From: Bacillus sp. FJAT-42376 | GTDB lineage: Bacteria > Bacillota > Bacilli > Bacillales > Bacillaceae | Reading direction: 5' to 3' | Length of the DNA stretch: 64,000 nt | Assembly (NCBI RefSeq): GCF_003816055.1 | Contig: NZ_CP033906.1 | Coordinates: forward strand, 3,038,001 to 3,102,000 | Shown here: piece after piece, positions 17,469 to 26,187 of the stretch | Position numbering within the stretch: position 1 is the first letter of the stretch | Layout of the letters: each line of letters opens with the position of its first letter | Notes under the pieces: model-generated | Told to the model about the DNA's origin: nothing | What the model saw: only the letters and a program-made list of their open reading frames with translations | Databases searched by the model: none | Program-made: the position numbers and the translations under genes

Positions 17469-17951
17469 TCAGAAAATCACGAATAAAAAGTAGCCGATCA
17501 TTATCAGCTGAATGATGCTTTTGGCAAATACCCCCGAAATGAAACCAATCAGTGACCCAAGACCGACCTTTACCGAAGTTGTAAAGTCTTTCCGGTGCAC
17601 AATCATTTCTGCGATTACCGCTCCAAGGAACGGACCGATCAGAATGCCGGCAATAGGAATCGCGACCGGACCGACGAGGAGACCGATTGTACTGCCCCAA
17701 ATCGCAGCCCTGCTTCCCCCTACTCTTTTCACACCGATTAAATTCGTTACATAATCAGCTGCAAAAAGCACGGCAACAAAAATCCCCTCAATCATCCAGA
17801 ATGTGTAGCCGAATTGATCAAAGCCGTAAAACCAGCCGTATAATAAAAATCCGCCTACAATAAAAATGACACTTGGAATAATCGGATAAACAAGCCCTGC
17901 AAAGGCAATAACAAATGCGGCAATAATGAGAATCCAGTAAAAAATGTCCAT
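17469..17951 (-). CDS. yqgC: DUF456 membrane protein (YqgC)
   Basis: 160 aa, almost entirely hydrophobic with about four to five membrane helices and the conserved glycine-rich [19 protein letters not shown] stretch of DUF456. Function unknown. Synteny with sodA matches B. subtilis yqgC. Confidence 0.85.
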   Translation of the reverse strand: MDIFYWILIIAAFVIAFAGLVYPIIPSVIFIVGGFLLYGWFYGFDQFGYTFWMIEGIFVAVLFAADYVTNLIGVKRVGGSRAAIWGSTIGLLVGPVAIPIAGILIGPFLGAVIAEMIVHRKDFTTSVKVGLGSLIGFISGVFAKSIIQLIMIGYFLFVIF

Positions 17952-18032
17952 TTTGTACCTCCACAGCAGAATAAAAGCGCGTCCGCTTCCATGCCTATAA
18001 TTTCATTATATCTTAAATTTAAGATATTACTC

Positions 18033-19664
18033 TTATTTACGGTATCCAAGTACCGCTTCTGCAATGTTTACACAATGGTCCCCTATTCTCTCCAGATTGC
18101 TTACGATATCTACAAATACCATACCCGCCTGTGCTGAACAATCACCATTATTCATACGAAGAATATGTTTCTTCCTCAAAGTTCGCTCCATCCTGTCAAT
18201 CCGGTCTTCTGCTTCCAGAACCCGATTCGCAAGCCCTGTGTCCCGGTCATCAAGTGATTGAACGGCGTTTTCCAGAGTTTTCACCGTCAGCTCAAACATT
18301 TCATTTAAATCAGACATGGCTTCATCTGTTATTTTCACTTTATTTGAAAGCTTATAATCCACTAATTCCACAATATTTTCAAAATGATCACCTACCCGTT
18401 CTATATCCCTTACCGTATCGATCAGCACGGAATGTTCCTCAGACTCATGTTCATTCATTTCATTACGGGAAATAAGGATGAGGTAATCAGTAATTTTCCT
18501 GTCAAGATTATTTATCGCTTCTTCGATCTGAAGAGCGGAGTGTGCGTGTTTTTGCTGGTTTACCGTCAAGTAATCATTCGTTTCTTTTAATCCTTTGACA
18601 GAAAACCGCCCCATTCTTAATACTTCTTCTTTTGCTTGTCCAAGTGCAATGGAAGATGACTGTTCAATAAACAACGGATCTAAGTGCTTCGTCCGGTATT
18701 CAATGGACGGATCTTCACCAGGTATCATTTTTTCGGCAGCCCAAGCAAGCGCACCGATGAATGGAAGCTGAATAAGAGCATTAGTTATATTAAATGTGCC
18801 ATGGGCAAAAGCAATGGCCATCGCCGGACTTAAGCTCAAATTGGTTTCCAAAGATTGAATAAAAACCGTGTATAAAGGCAATACAACGAGAAAAATAGAG
18901 GTCCCGGCAACATTAAATATGACATGCGCCATCGCAGCCCTTCTGGCAGCAATGGAGGCACCTATCGACGCCAATACTGCTGTAATCGTTGTACCGATAT
19001 TGTCCCCGAACATTACGGGAAGCGCTGCATGCAAATCAACAAGATTCTGGCCATATAACTCCTGCAATATTCCGATTGTGGCACTGGAGCTTTGCACTAC
19101 ACCTGTAAGAATGGTTCCGGCGAGCACCCCAAGCAGAGGGTTTGAGCTTAACGTTAATGTCAAGTCCTCGAAAAAAGCAAGATTTCCAAGAGGGCGCAAT
19201 CCGCTGCCCATCAATTCCAGCCCGAAGAATAGAGCGCCGAATCCAAATACAACCTGCCCTGCATGATGGGCTTTTTTATTTTTAATAAAATACAAGAGGA
19301 TGGAACCGGCAGCTAGTACAGGAAGAGCATAATCCGTTACGTTAATACCAATAATGAATGCTGTAACCGTCGTCCCGATATTTGCGCCCATGATTACACC
19401 GATTGCCTGCCTTAGTTTCATAAAACCTGCACTGACAAGACCTACGGCTATAACCGTTGTTCCGCTGCTGGATTGAATAAGAACAGTTACAGCGATACCG
19501 GCGATTACTGCCATTACCGAATTGGAAGTGTATCGGTCGAGCATATCCCGAAGTCTGTTTCCAGCTGCGCGCTGCAATCCTTCCCCCATGTACTTAATTC
19601 CAAATAAAAAAATCCCCAAGCCCCCTAAAAACTCAAAAATAACCCGTTGGAGATCAAATTCCAT
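18033..19664 (-). CDS. yqeW: Na+/Pi cotransporter family protein with C-terminal PhoU-like domain
   Basis: 543 aa. Residues ~1-310 form the PF02690-type membrane domain with its two inverted QSSS signatures (VLIQSSSGTT and GVVQSSSATI) and GANIGTT / GDNIGTT partners. Residues ~340-540 are helical and PhoU-like (VRDIERVGDHFENI, VSNLERIGDHCVNI). Predicted low-affinity sodium-dependent phosphate carrier. Start chosen at ATG 19664 with GGAGGG 8 nt upstream. In B. subtilis yqeW lies between yqeV and rpsU; here it has moved next to yqgC, and deoC occupies the old place. A candidate Pho box is upstream. Confidence 0.9.
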   Translation of the reverse strand: MEFDLQRVIFEFLGGLGIFLFGIKYMGEGLQRAAGNRLRDMLDRYTSNSVMAVIAGIAVTVLIQSSSGTTVIAVGLVSAGFMKLRQAIGVIMGANIGTTVTAFIIGINVTDYALPVLAAGSILLYFIKNKKAHHAGQVVFGFGALFFGLELMGSGLRPLGNLAFFEDLTLTLSSNPLLGVLAGTILTGVVQSSSATIGILQELYGQNLVDLHAALPVMFGDNIGTTITAVLASIGASIAARRAAMAHVIFNVAGTSIFLVVLPLYTVFIQSLETNLSLSPAMAIAFAHGTFNITNALIQLPFIGALAWAAEKMIPGEDPSIEYRTKHLDPLFIEQSSSIALGQAKEEVLRMGRFSVKGLKETNDYLTVNQQKHAHSALQIEEAINNLDRKITDYLILISRNEMNEHESEEHSVLIDTVRDIERVGDHFENIVELVDYKLSNKVKITDEAMSDLNEMFELTVKTLENAVQSLDDRDTGLANRVLEAEDRIDRMERTLRKKHILRMNNGDCSAQAGMVFVDIVSNLERIGDHCVNIAEAVLGYRK

Positions 19665-19711
19665 CCGTGTTTCCCTCCAGATGTCTCTCTTTAGTCCATT
19701 AATCAAGTCAA

Positions 19712-19740
19712 TTATTAAGCAATTGTGTATTTATTGTAAA
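19712..19740 (-). promoter_or_regulatory. Promoter and candidate Pho box of the Na/Pi cotransporter gene
   Basis: TTTACA and TAATAA are 17 nt apart on the minus strand, a plausible sigma-A promoter. The same stretch holds three hexamers in 11-bp phase toward the gene: TTTACA (19740-19735), TACACA (19729-19724) and TTAATA (19718-19713); two match the PhoP consensus fully and one in five of six bases. AT-richness makes chance matches possible. Confidence 0.45.
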
Positions 19741-19865
19741 GTATTTTTAGGAAAACAGCATTTATTTTTAATAATGGCCCTCTGCTCCCGTCCTCTCTAT
19801 GCACTTGTTTATGATCCTTCCGGAAGGTAAAATGAGAAATGATTGATTGAAAAGGAAGTGACCGA

Positions 19866-20648
19866 GTGAACATATTTAAACAAATGGCAAAAAGCCTTTA
19901 CTCTCCGAAAGATATTGCCGTTTTCAGATTCCAGGGAATTGGAAAAACTATTCTCTACATTTTTTTCCTGACTTTAATCTCCATCCTGCCTGCCTCTGTC
20001 TTCCTGGGGCTTACAATCGGAAGCAGTATTACAGCTATACAGAATACAGTGAACAGCAGCCTTCCCGATTTTGAGATTAAAGATGGTACATTAACCGCAC
20101 AAACAGATAAACCTGTTGAAATTAAACAGGGTGAGATCATTATTGTTCTGGATCCTACCGGGACATATACCGCAAAAGAAATGGAGCAGAAGAACAATTC
20201 AGTTGGTATTCTAAAAAATGAATTCGTTCTTGTATCCAACGGTTCTCCACAGGTGATTTCGTATACAAGTGCAGGGAATTTTACAATCACGAAAGCCCAA
20301 ATTGCTGATTTTGCCAAACAGACAGGACAATTAAAACCGGTTATTATAGCTGCTGTTTTAATCCTGCTTTACCTCGTATCCTCTTTTTCAAAATTTATAG
20401 AAGTTACGATCCTCGCTTTACTCGGACTGGTTATTCGGAACATGCTTAAGAAAAAGGTGAACTTCAAACAGTCATGGGTGATGTCTGCCTACGCTGTGAC
20501 ACTTGCCACCCTTTTCTTCACGATCATGACGAGCTTGCAGGCAGCTGTTCCGAGCCAGGGACTTGTCCAATGGTTTGTTCATATCGTTATGCTATACCTG
20601 GCCGTTAAAGAAATTCCTTCCAAAACAGAACCGGCAGCCATCACTTAA
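19866..20648 (+). CDS. yqgB: DUF1189 membrane protein (YqgB)
   Basis: 260 aa: a hydrophobic helix at ~28-52, an extracytoplasmic beta-rich domain (~60-150) and three to four C-terminal membrane helices. This is the DUF1189 layout. GTG start at 19866 with AAGGAAGTG upstream. Function unknown. Followed by a clear terminator, so it is monocistronic and divergent from the Na/Pi cotransporter. Confidence 0.85.
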   Translation: MNIFKQMAKSLYSPKDIAVFRFQGIGKTILYIFFLTLISILPASVFLGLTIGSSITAIQNTVNSSLPDFEIKDGTLTAQTDKPVEIKQGEIIIVLDPTGTYTAKEMEQKNNSVGILKNEFVLVSNGSPQVISYTSAGNFTITKAQIADFAKQTGQLKPVIIAAVLILLYLVSSFSKFIEVTILALLGLVIRNMLKKKVNFKQSWVMSAYAVTLATLFFTIMTSLQAAVPSQGLVQWFVHIVMLYLAVKEIPSKTEPAAIT

Positions 20649-20657
20649 TGACTGCAT

Positions 20658-20691
20658 AAAAACAGAGCGAAAATACCCGCTCTGTTTTTTT
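20658..20691 (+). terminator. Intrinsic terminator after yqgB
   Basis: Stem AACAGAGCG / CGCTCTGTT then a T-run, 10 nt after the stop. Confidence 0.9.
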
Positions 20692-20781
20692 ATGGTTCCG
20701 TATTACCAGCCTAAGAGATGATTATTCTTGAGGAATTAGGGTATTTGTCAGGATAAATCATGAATACTGGGAGTATGAATA

Positions 20782-21474
20782 ATGATCGGTGAAAAAATGC
20801 AGCAATACTTGAGCAAAGCGTTTTTACTAAGTCTGGTTTTTGCCGTTTTATTTGGATTAACAGCCTATTTTGTCCATAAAGATTTAGTGATTTCGTTTGA
20901 TCAGCATGTGATTTCCTTTGTCCAGACTTTTGAATCCCCGCCAGTGACGGACATCATGAAATTTTTGTCCTGGGCCGGGTCCGGTACCATCGTTTTCATA
21001 CTGGCGGTATTATCTCTGCTGATATTCAGAAAAATACTGATGCATCGAAGCGAGGTCCTTCTCTATGTCACCGTCGTCCTTGGTTCAGCAATGCTGAATC
21101 AGATTTTAAAACTTCTTTTTCATCGGCCAAGACCTGATTTCCACAGACTTTCCTCTGCGCAGGGCTTTAGCTTTCCAAGCGGCCATTCAATGGAAGCAGT
21201 GGCCTTTTACGGTATTCTTGCTTTCATTCTGTGGAAGCATCTGAAAAGCCGCAGGGGCAAAAACTTGCTGGTGCTGTTCAGCATTCTCATGATTGCCGGC
21301 ATCGGACTCAGCAGAATATACTTGGGTGTTCATTATCCAAGTGATGTATTAGGCGGCTATTTATGCAGCATTTGCTGGCTTACCCTATCGATTTGGCATT
21401 ATCAGCAGGGAAAAGACCGGGCCATCAAACAAAGACAAAGACACTCAGATTTCTCCCGCTTCAATGGGAATTAA
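20782..21474 (+). CDS. PAP2-family membrane phosphatase
   Basis: 230 aa with about five to six membrane helices and all three PAP2 signatures: KLLFHRPRP, PSGH and SRIYLGVHYPSD with the catalytic His. Such enzymes dephosphorylate undecaprenyl pyrophosphate or phosphatidyl-type lipids at the outer membrane face; which one applies here cannot be told. Takes the position of yqgA in the B. subtilis order. GGAG-type site weak; ATG chosen because the hydrophobic N-terminal helix follows directly. Confidence 0.9.
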   Translation: MIGEKMQQYLSKAFLLSLVFAVLFGLTAYFVHKDLVISFDQHVISFVQTFESPPVTDIMKFLSWAGSGTIVFILAVLSLLIFRKILMHRSEVLLYVTVVLGSAMLNQILKLLFHRPRPDFHRLSSAQGFSFPSGHSMEAVAFYGILAFILWKHLKSRRGKNLLVLFSILMIAGIGLSRIYLGVHYPSDVLGGYLCSICWLTLSIWHYQQGKDRAIKQRQRHSDFSRFNGN

Positions 21475-21895
21475 ACCTGAATTTATCTGCAAAAAAGCAC
21501 GCGGCATTTTAGATTACCTCGTCCAATTTATGGCTAAAAGAATACAAAATCAAAATAGCTTTTTACAGAGGAGTGTAAAAAAATCACACATTAGAGAAAA
21601 TATTGGAGTGGAATCCCCCCGGTAAGCATTCCGGGGGTTTTCTTAGTGAAAGTCCGTTGGTTTTAAAGGAAGGTTCAGTCTGATTAAAGGCTGTCCGTCA
21701 GAAGAAGGTTCATCGCCCGTCAAAGAAAAAGCAGGCTGCCAAAACATACGAAAAGGAAATGGGACAAGGATTTTGAAACGGACTACCGGACTGCACCACA
21801 TTCTTTCTTGTAAGGCTAAATAAATGTTTATGCGGCATGTTTTAAATGGGACAAGCATATGCTGTATCATTCCAGGCATAAAGGGTGATTTGTCA
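21475..21895. other. Gene-free stretch between the PAP2 phosphatase and yqfZ
   Basis: 421 bp. Contains a terminator-like hairpin at 21614-21643 (CCCCCGG / CCGGGGG then TTTTCTT) that may end the PAP2 transcript. An open frame on the minus strand exists but lacks a ribosome site and family resemblance. Nothing else recognised. Confidence 0.5.
21614..21643 (+). terminator. Terminator-like hairpin downstream of the PAP2 gene
   Basis: Seven-bp GC-rich stem CCCCCGG / CCGGGGG with an 8-nt loop, followed by TTTTCTT on the plus strand. Confidence 0.65.
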
Positions 21896-22210
21896 GTGAA
21901 AAGGCTCATTTTGCTTTGTTCCATCGCACTGCTCGCGTATATTATTTATTATGATTTAAGAATTGGAACCATCCCTGCAAACGAAACAGACACCCTGATC
22001 GTTTCTGCACAGCCTGCCGGAAAAGAAAGCTTTAAAAAACTGAATGTCCGCAAAGGCGAATCCGTTCTAATCATGATCAACAAAGTGAATGGAAACTCGA
22101 TTCCAGTCCCTCTGGAAACGGCAGTCAAAGATTTTGAAAAGCTGAATCCAGGCACGAAAGCCAATCGGATTCTTACAGGACACTCCTACAAATTCCCTGT
22201 GTATGAGTAG
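21896..22210 (+). CDS. yqfZ: YqfZ-like single-span protein with LysM-like C terminus
   Basis: 104 aa from GTG 21896 (AAGGGTGAT 8 nt upstream). One N-terminal membrane segment (VKRLILLCSIALLAYIIYYD), then a domain with VRKGESVLIMINKVN and FEKLNPGTKANRILTGHSYKF, which resembles a LysM module. That suggests a peptidoglycan-facing protein. The gene just before ispG in B. subtilis is yqfZ, of similar size (99 aa). The frame is open upstream but the extension has no ribosome site. Confidence 0.75.
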   Translation: MKRLILLCSIALLAYIIYYDLRIGTIPANETDTLIVSAQPAGKESFKKLNVRKGESVLIMINKVNGNSIPVPLETAVKDFEKLNPGTKANRILTGHSYKFPVYE

Positions 22211-22227
22211 CCGATTTGTCTATTTCC

Positions 22228-22257
22228 TTGTCAATACATCCAAATCACTGATACAAT
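22228..22257 (+). promoter_or_regulatory. Sigma-A promoter of ispG
   Basis: TTGTCA and TACAAT separated by 18 nt, 61 nt before the GTG start. Confidence 0.65.
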
Positions 22258-22317
22258 ATGGGAGGAAAAGATATCATTCTGGTTACCAAACCTATATGAA
22301 TAAGGAGCGATCCACAC

Positions 22318-23430
22318 GTGGGTGAAATCACACATCGTACAAAGACTCGTCCCGTCAAAGTCGGCAATCTAACGATTGGCGGAAATAATGAGTTAATTAT
22401 ACAAAGCATGACTACCACTAAAACACATGACGTCGAAGCAACGGTTGCGGAAATTAACCGGCTTGAAGAAGCAGGCTGCCAGGTCGTCCGGGTTGCATGC
22501 CCTGATGAACGTGCTGCTGATGCGATTGCGGAAATTAAAAAGCGAATCAACATACCTCTTGTTGTTGATATCCACTTTGACTATAAACTTGCTCTTAAAG
22601 CCATTGAAGGCGGAGCAGATAAAATACGGATCAACCCTGGGAACATCGGGCGCAGGGAAAAAGTAGAAGCCGTGGTAAATGCGGCTAAAGCAAAAGGGAT
22701 TCCGATTCGCATTGGCGTAAATGCCGGTTCTCTTGAGAAACGCATCCTTGAAAAATATGGATATCCTACAGCGGATGGAATGGTCGAAAGCGCCCTGCAC
22801 CATATTAAAATCCTGGAAGACCTTGACTTTCATGATATCATCGTCTCCATGAAGGCTTCTGATGTCAACCTGGCGATTGAAGCGTATGAGAAAGCTTCCA
22901 GAGCCTTTGATTATCCATTGCACCTCGGGATTACAGAATCCGGGACGCTTTTTGCGGGTACGGTCAAAAGCGCGGCCGGCCTTGGAGCGATCTTGAGAAT
23001 GGGAATTGGAAACACTCTCCGCATCTCTCTAAGCGCGGACCCAGTTGAAGAAATTAAGGTAGCCCGTGAGCTTCTTAAATCCTTTGGGCTTGCTTCCAAT
23101 GCTGCGACATTGATTTCATGTCCAACCTGCGGACGGATTGAAATTGACCTAATCAGCATTGCAAACGAGGTTGAAGAGTATATTTCCAGCATTAAGGCCC
23201 CAATTAAAGTCGCAGTTCTTGGCTGCGCGGTGAACGGTCCCGGTGAAGCAAGAGAGGCGGACATTGGAATCGCAGGAGCACGCGGTGAAGGTCTCTTATT
23301 TATGAAAGGCCAGATTGTAAGGAAAGTTCCGGAAGAAACAATGGTTGAGGAATTGAAAAAAGAAATCGATAAACTCGCTGAAGAGCATTATGCAAAGCAG
23401 GCTGCTGAAAAAGCAGAAGTTAATTCCTAA
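22318..23430 (+). CDS. ispG: 4-hydroxy-3-methylbut-2-en-1-yl diphosphate synthase (IspG/GcpE)
   Basis: 370 aa. Penultimate MEP-pathway enzyme; reductively opens methylerythritol cyclodiphosphate to HMBPP with a [4Fe-4S] cluster. TIM-barrel N-terminal part with [13 protein letters not shown]; cluster cysteines in SCPTCGR and [10 protein letters not shown]. Start is GTG with AAGGAG 10 nt upstream. The next enzyme of the pathway, ispH, is also in this window. Ends in a terminator shared with yqfX. Confidence 0.96.
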   Translation: MGEITHRTKTRPVKVGNLTIGGNNELIIQSMTTTKTHDVEATVAEINRLEEAGCQVVRVACPDERAADAIAEIKKRINIPLVVDIHFDYKLALKAIEGGADKIRINPGNIGRREKVEAVVNAAKAKGIPIRIGVNAGSLEKRILEKYGYPTADGMVESALHHIKILEDLDFHDIIVSMKASDVNLAIEAYEKASRAFDYPLHLGITESGTLFAGTVKSAAGLGAILRMGIGNTLRISLSADPVEEIKVARELLKSFGLASNAATLISCPTCGRIEIDLISIANEVEEYISSIKAPIKVAVLGCAVNGPGEAREADIGIAGARGEGLLFMKGQIVRKVPEETMVEELKKEIDKLAEEHYAKQAAEKAEVNS

Positions 23431-23435
23431 AATAA

Positions 23436-23465
23436 GATGGGCACTCCCAAACGGGAGTGCCCATC
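23436..23465. terminator. Bidirectional terminator between ispG and yqfX
   Basis: Perfect 13-bp stem GATGGGCACTCCC / GGGAGTGCCCATC with a 4-nt loop, between convergent stops. Confidence 0.85.
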
Positions 23466-23472
23466 TTCATTA

Positions 23473-23877
23473 TTAAAAGAATGGAGTAACAAACAATCCG
23501 AGAATCAGGGAAACTGCACCAATTCCAATTGCCCAGGCCCCTAATGTGCTGGCACCTTTTCTTCTGGCCACAAATCCTACGATGATTCCCGCAGCTCCGA
23601 GAATAACGGGAAGCAAAAACAGGGAAATAATGGAGAGTGCGATGGCGATGTATCCGGTTGTTCTTCCTTCAGCCGCCCCATCACGGTCATGATTATCATC
23701 TGCATACTGTTCCTCTTTACGGTAAGAACCAATCGGAGGAGCAACCTCTGCAGCAGTTTCTTCCTTATATTCACGGTGCTTGTCCATTTCCATTAATTCA
23801 TCACGGTTATTCAAACCATTCACCTGATCTGAGTTCGTCATGCCGCCGTGATCTTCAAAGTGTCTTTCATCTGCCAT
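23473..23877 (-). CDS. yqfX: YqfX-like protein with two C-terminal membrane helices
   Basis: 134 aa. Hydrophilic, acidic N-terminal ~75 residues, then two membrane helices (~78-105 and ~113-134) around the positive loop ARRKG, a DUF4190-like arrangement. Start chosen at ATG 23877 (GAGGGGAAAGGA upstream), giving a length close to B. subtilis YqfX. Function unknown. Confidence 0.75.
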   Translation of the reverse strand: MADERHFEDHGGMTNSDQVNGLNNRDELMEMDKHREYKEETAAEVAPPIGSYRKEEQYADDNHDRDGAAEGRTTGYIAIALSIISLFLLPVILGAAGIIVGFVARRKGASTLGAWAIGIGAVSLILGLFVTPFF

Positions 23878-24011
23878 TCCTTTCCCCTCACTTTCAGATA
23901 TAAGGAGCATTCCTTAGTATGCAGAAGGACGGTTTCTTTTATGCCTCTTTCCATACTTTTTCCCTCTCCCTTTGTGGTACACTGGGAAAAGATAAAAAAA
24001 GGAGTGTCTTT

Positions 24012-24581
24012 ATGCTGCGTTTAGGAATTGACATTGACGGAACCGTTACACCGCCTGAAACCTTTGTCCCTTATTTAAATAAATCATTCAAGAAACAAAT
24101 TACTCTGGATGATATAAAGGATTATGATTTAACGAAAGCGCTTGAAGTCAGCTATGAAGAATTGGACCAGTGGATGGATGAATTTGAGCCGATCATTTAC
24201 GGGGAAGCACCTGTTTCAAAGGGAGCTAAAGCTGTCCTTAAAAAATGGAAAGAAAAATATAAATTGGTTTTCATCAGTGCACGTGGTCTTCATCTTTATG
24301 ATACGACACTAAAATGGTTTGAACAAAATGATCTATCCTATCACAACATTGATTTAGTCGGCACTCATGATAAACTGGAGGCCGTAAAAAAACATAAAAT
24401 TGATGTATTTTTTGAGGATAAGCATGATAATGCCTGTATGATCAGCGAAACATTCAGCATCCCTGTTATTCTTTTCAATACCCCTTATAATCAAGATCCT
24501 GTTCCAAGTCAGGTTATCAGAGTCAACAGCTGGTATGAAGCGGAAAAATGGGTGAACCGGATCGAAAAGCAGGCGAAATAG
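24012..24581 (+). CDS. yqfW: HAD-type 5'(3')-deoxyribonucleotidase-like protein (YqfW)
   Basis: 189 aa HAD-superfamily phosphatase. Motif I is GIDIDGTV (nucleophile and general acid Asp), motif II FISARG, motif III with EDKHDNA. It falls in the NT5C/YqfW group, predicted to dephosphorylate nucleotides. ATG at 24012 with AAGGAG 7 nt upstream; the earlier in-frame region is non-coding. Substrate not determinable. Confidence 0.85.
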   Translation: MLRLGIDIDGTVTPPETFVPYLNKSFKKQITLDDIKDYDLTKALEVSYEELDQWMDEFEPIIYGEAPVSKGAKAVLKKWKEKYKLVFISARGLHLYDTTLKWFEQNDLSYHNIDLVGTHDKLEAVKKHKIDVFFEDKHDNACMISETFSIPVILFNTPYNQDPVPSQVIRVNSWYEAEKWVNRIEKQAK

Positions 24582-24696
24582 AGACCTCCCATTAAGGAAG
24601 GTACAGCCTGCCTCCGCAAGATTGCGCTGCTTAGTAAAACTCTCTGGAAAGTCCTAAAGAGAGGAAATAATTGCACCAAAACCTTAACCAAAACCA

Positions 24697-24732
24697 AAAC
24701 CCCCTGAATGCTTATAAGCATTCAGGGGGTTT
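24697..24732. terminator. Perfectly palindromic bidirectional terminator
   Basis: A 36-bp exact palindrome centred on TTATAA, with arms beginning AAACCCCCTGAATGC, flanked by A-runs left and T-runs right. Serves yqfW and probably zur. Confidence 0.85.
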
Positions 24733-24738
24733 GTTTTT

Positions 24739-24885
24739 ATTGAAAAGCTTGGTATTGCTGATTGGAGCGGAAGCTTGCTGACTTTTGCTGAGAGCAGCAG
24801 GAAAGGTGAGGCAGCGCAAAACGCTCAAAATGTTCAACCGCCGCCCGGCAGCCAGTAGCGGAAATCATCCAAAACAGACGCAAGG
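24739..24885. repeat. Decayed copy of the Bacillus-type interspersed repeat
   Basis: ATTGGAGCGGAAG near the left, GAAAGGTGAGG and GCGCAAA in the middle, ACCGCCGCCCGG and GCGGAAATCA near the right follow the same order as the core of the inner repeat in elements A and B, with many changes. No direct repeats remain. Confidence 0.45.
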
Positions 24886-24934
24886 TAAAAGAGCGGGAAG
24901 CTTTAATCGGCCTTACAGAACAGCCCTCTTCTTT

Positions 24935-25348
24935 TTACTGCACACAGTCCGGGCACGTACCATAAATTTCAAACTTATGTCCGCTTACATCGTACCCTTC
25001 CAAATCGTCTTTCAGCTTATCCATCGGACACGATTGAAGTTCTTTTGTTTTTCCGCAATCCATACAAATAAAATGGTGGTGATGGTGAGCATGATTGCAT
25101 GTAAACCTGAACTGTTTTTCTCCGGATAGCTCTGTTGTTTCCAGAATACCCAATTCCGCGAACAGGGATAAATTACGGTAAATCGTATCGAAACTCAATC
25201 CCGGATAATTCGGTTTCATGCTTTCCAGAACATCTCTGGCTGTTTGATATTTATTGCAGTCAGCAAAGAAAGATAGCATCTCTTCACGCTTGCTTGTATA
25301 TTTGTAACCCGAATCCTTAAGCATCTGCAGAGCTTGCTCAATATTCAT
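24935..25348 (-). CDS. zur: Zinc uptake regulator Zur (Fur family)
   Basis: 137 aa Fur-family repressor: N-terminal winged helix ([24 protein letters not shown]) and C-terminal dimer domain with [14 protein letters not shown] and CPDC, giving the two CxxC structural-zinc pairs. Coupled by a 4-nt overlap to znuB and downstream of znuC, so Zur rather than Fur or PerR is the best call. It would repress the zinc importer when zinc is replete. Confidence 0.88.
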   Translation of the reverse strand: MNIEQALQMLKDSGYKYTSKREEMLSFFADCNKYQTARDVLESMKPNYPGLSFDTIYRNLSLFAELGILETTELSGEKQFRFTCNHAHHHHHFICMDCGKTKELQSCPMDKLKDDLEGYDVSGHKFEIYGTCPDCVQ

Positions 25349-26187
25349 TGGACATGTCCCCTTTTTAGCTTGCTTGCTAAGATGGAAAGCACCAAAATCA
25401 AGACATTCAATACCACAATCGTACCGCCAGGGGCTAAATCCAGCTGATAGGCAAGAATGAGCCCTGCCATAACAGACAATTCGCCGAAAATGACAGATAA
25501 GATCATAGCCTGCTTAAACCCTTTAGCCAATCGGATACTTGCAGCGACAGGCAGCGTCATTAAAGAGGATACGAGCAGGATGCCGACAATTCTCATTGAA
25601 GCCGCAATGACCAGGGCAACCGTCAGAATGAAAATGAAGTGAATCCATTTTGCCTGTATACCCGATGCGGCTGCATGCTCCTCATCAAAAGAAAGAACAA
25701 ACAGCTCTTTATATAACAGTGCGATGATCAGCAGGACGAAAATGGCAATGCCTGTTACAATCATTAAATCCGAGCGGGTAACAGCCGAGACGCTGCCAAA
25801 TAAATAATTCAGAAGATCTTTATTGAAGCCGTCTGCAAGTGAAATAAAAATGGCTCCAATCCCAATTCCGCCGGATAAAATAATCGGAATTGCCAGTTCC
25901 TGATAATGTTTATAAAGGCTGCGCAGCTTCTCAATCATTAATGAGCCTGTAACTGAAAACGCCATCCCCATATAAATAGGGTTCAGTCCCGAAAAAATCC
26001 CCCATTTCTTTTCCAGAAAAAGACTGGCCGCAATTCCCGCAAGTGTAACATGGCTTAGAGCATCTGCAATCAGGGAGAGACGTCTTACAACAATGTAAAC
26101 CCCAAGCATTGGAGCAATCAGCCCAATGAGAAGGCCGGAAAAAAATGCATTTTGCAAGAATTCATATTCGAAAAACGGACTAATCAT
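25345..26187 (-). CDS. znuB: Zinc ABC transporter permease (ZnuB/AdcB-like)
   Basis: 280 aa ABC-3 family permease with about eight to nine membrane helices; conserved [19 protein letters not shown] near residue 40 and [16 protein letters not shown]. Start at ATG 26187 with GGGAGGG 8 nt upstream; it overlaps the end of znuC. Imports zinc (or possibly manganese) with ZnuC; no substrate-binding lipoprotein gene is present here, so it must be encoded elsewhere. Confidence 0.88.
   Translation of the reverse strand: MISPFFEYEFLQNAFFSGLLIGLIAPMLGVYIVVRRLSLIADALSHVTLAGIAASLFLEKKWGIFSGLNPIYMGMAFSVTGSLMIEKLRSLYKHYQELAIPIILSGGIGIGAIFISLADGFNKDLLNYLFGSVSAVTRSDLMIVTGIAIFVLLIIALLYKELFVLSFDEEHAAASGIQAKWIHFIFILTVALVIAASMRIVGILLVSSLMTLPVAASIRLAKGFKQAMILSVIFGELSVMAGLILAYQLDLAPGGTIVVLNVLILVLSILASKLKRGHVQ

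Larger units (their letters stand above)
24582..24934. other. Gene-free stretch between yqfW and zur
   Basis: 353 bp between convergent genes. Holds a perfect palindromic terminator (24697-24732) and a decayed interspersed repeat (about 24739-24885). Nothing coding. Confidence 0.7.

Noticed and set aside
21643..21924. 93-codon minus-strand frame between the PAP2 gene and yqfZ
   Set aside because: None of its five Met codons has a ribosome site, it overlaps yqfZ head to head and resembles no family I know.
24935..25348. Run of His in the Fur-family protein as an anomaly
   Set aside because: HAHHHHHF before CxxC is normal in Zur and related Fur proteins.
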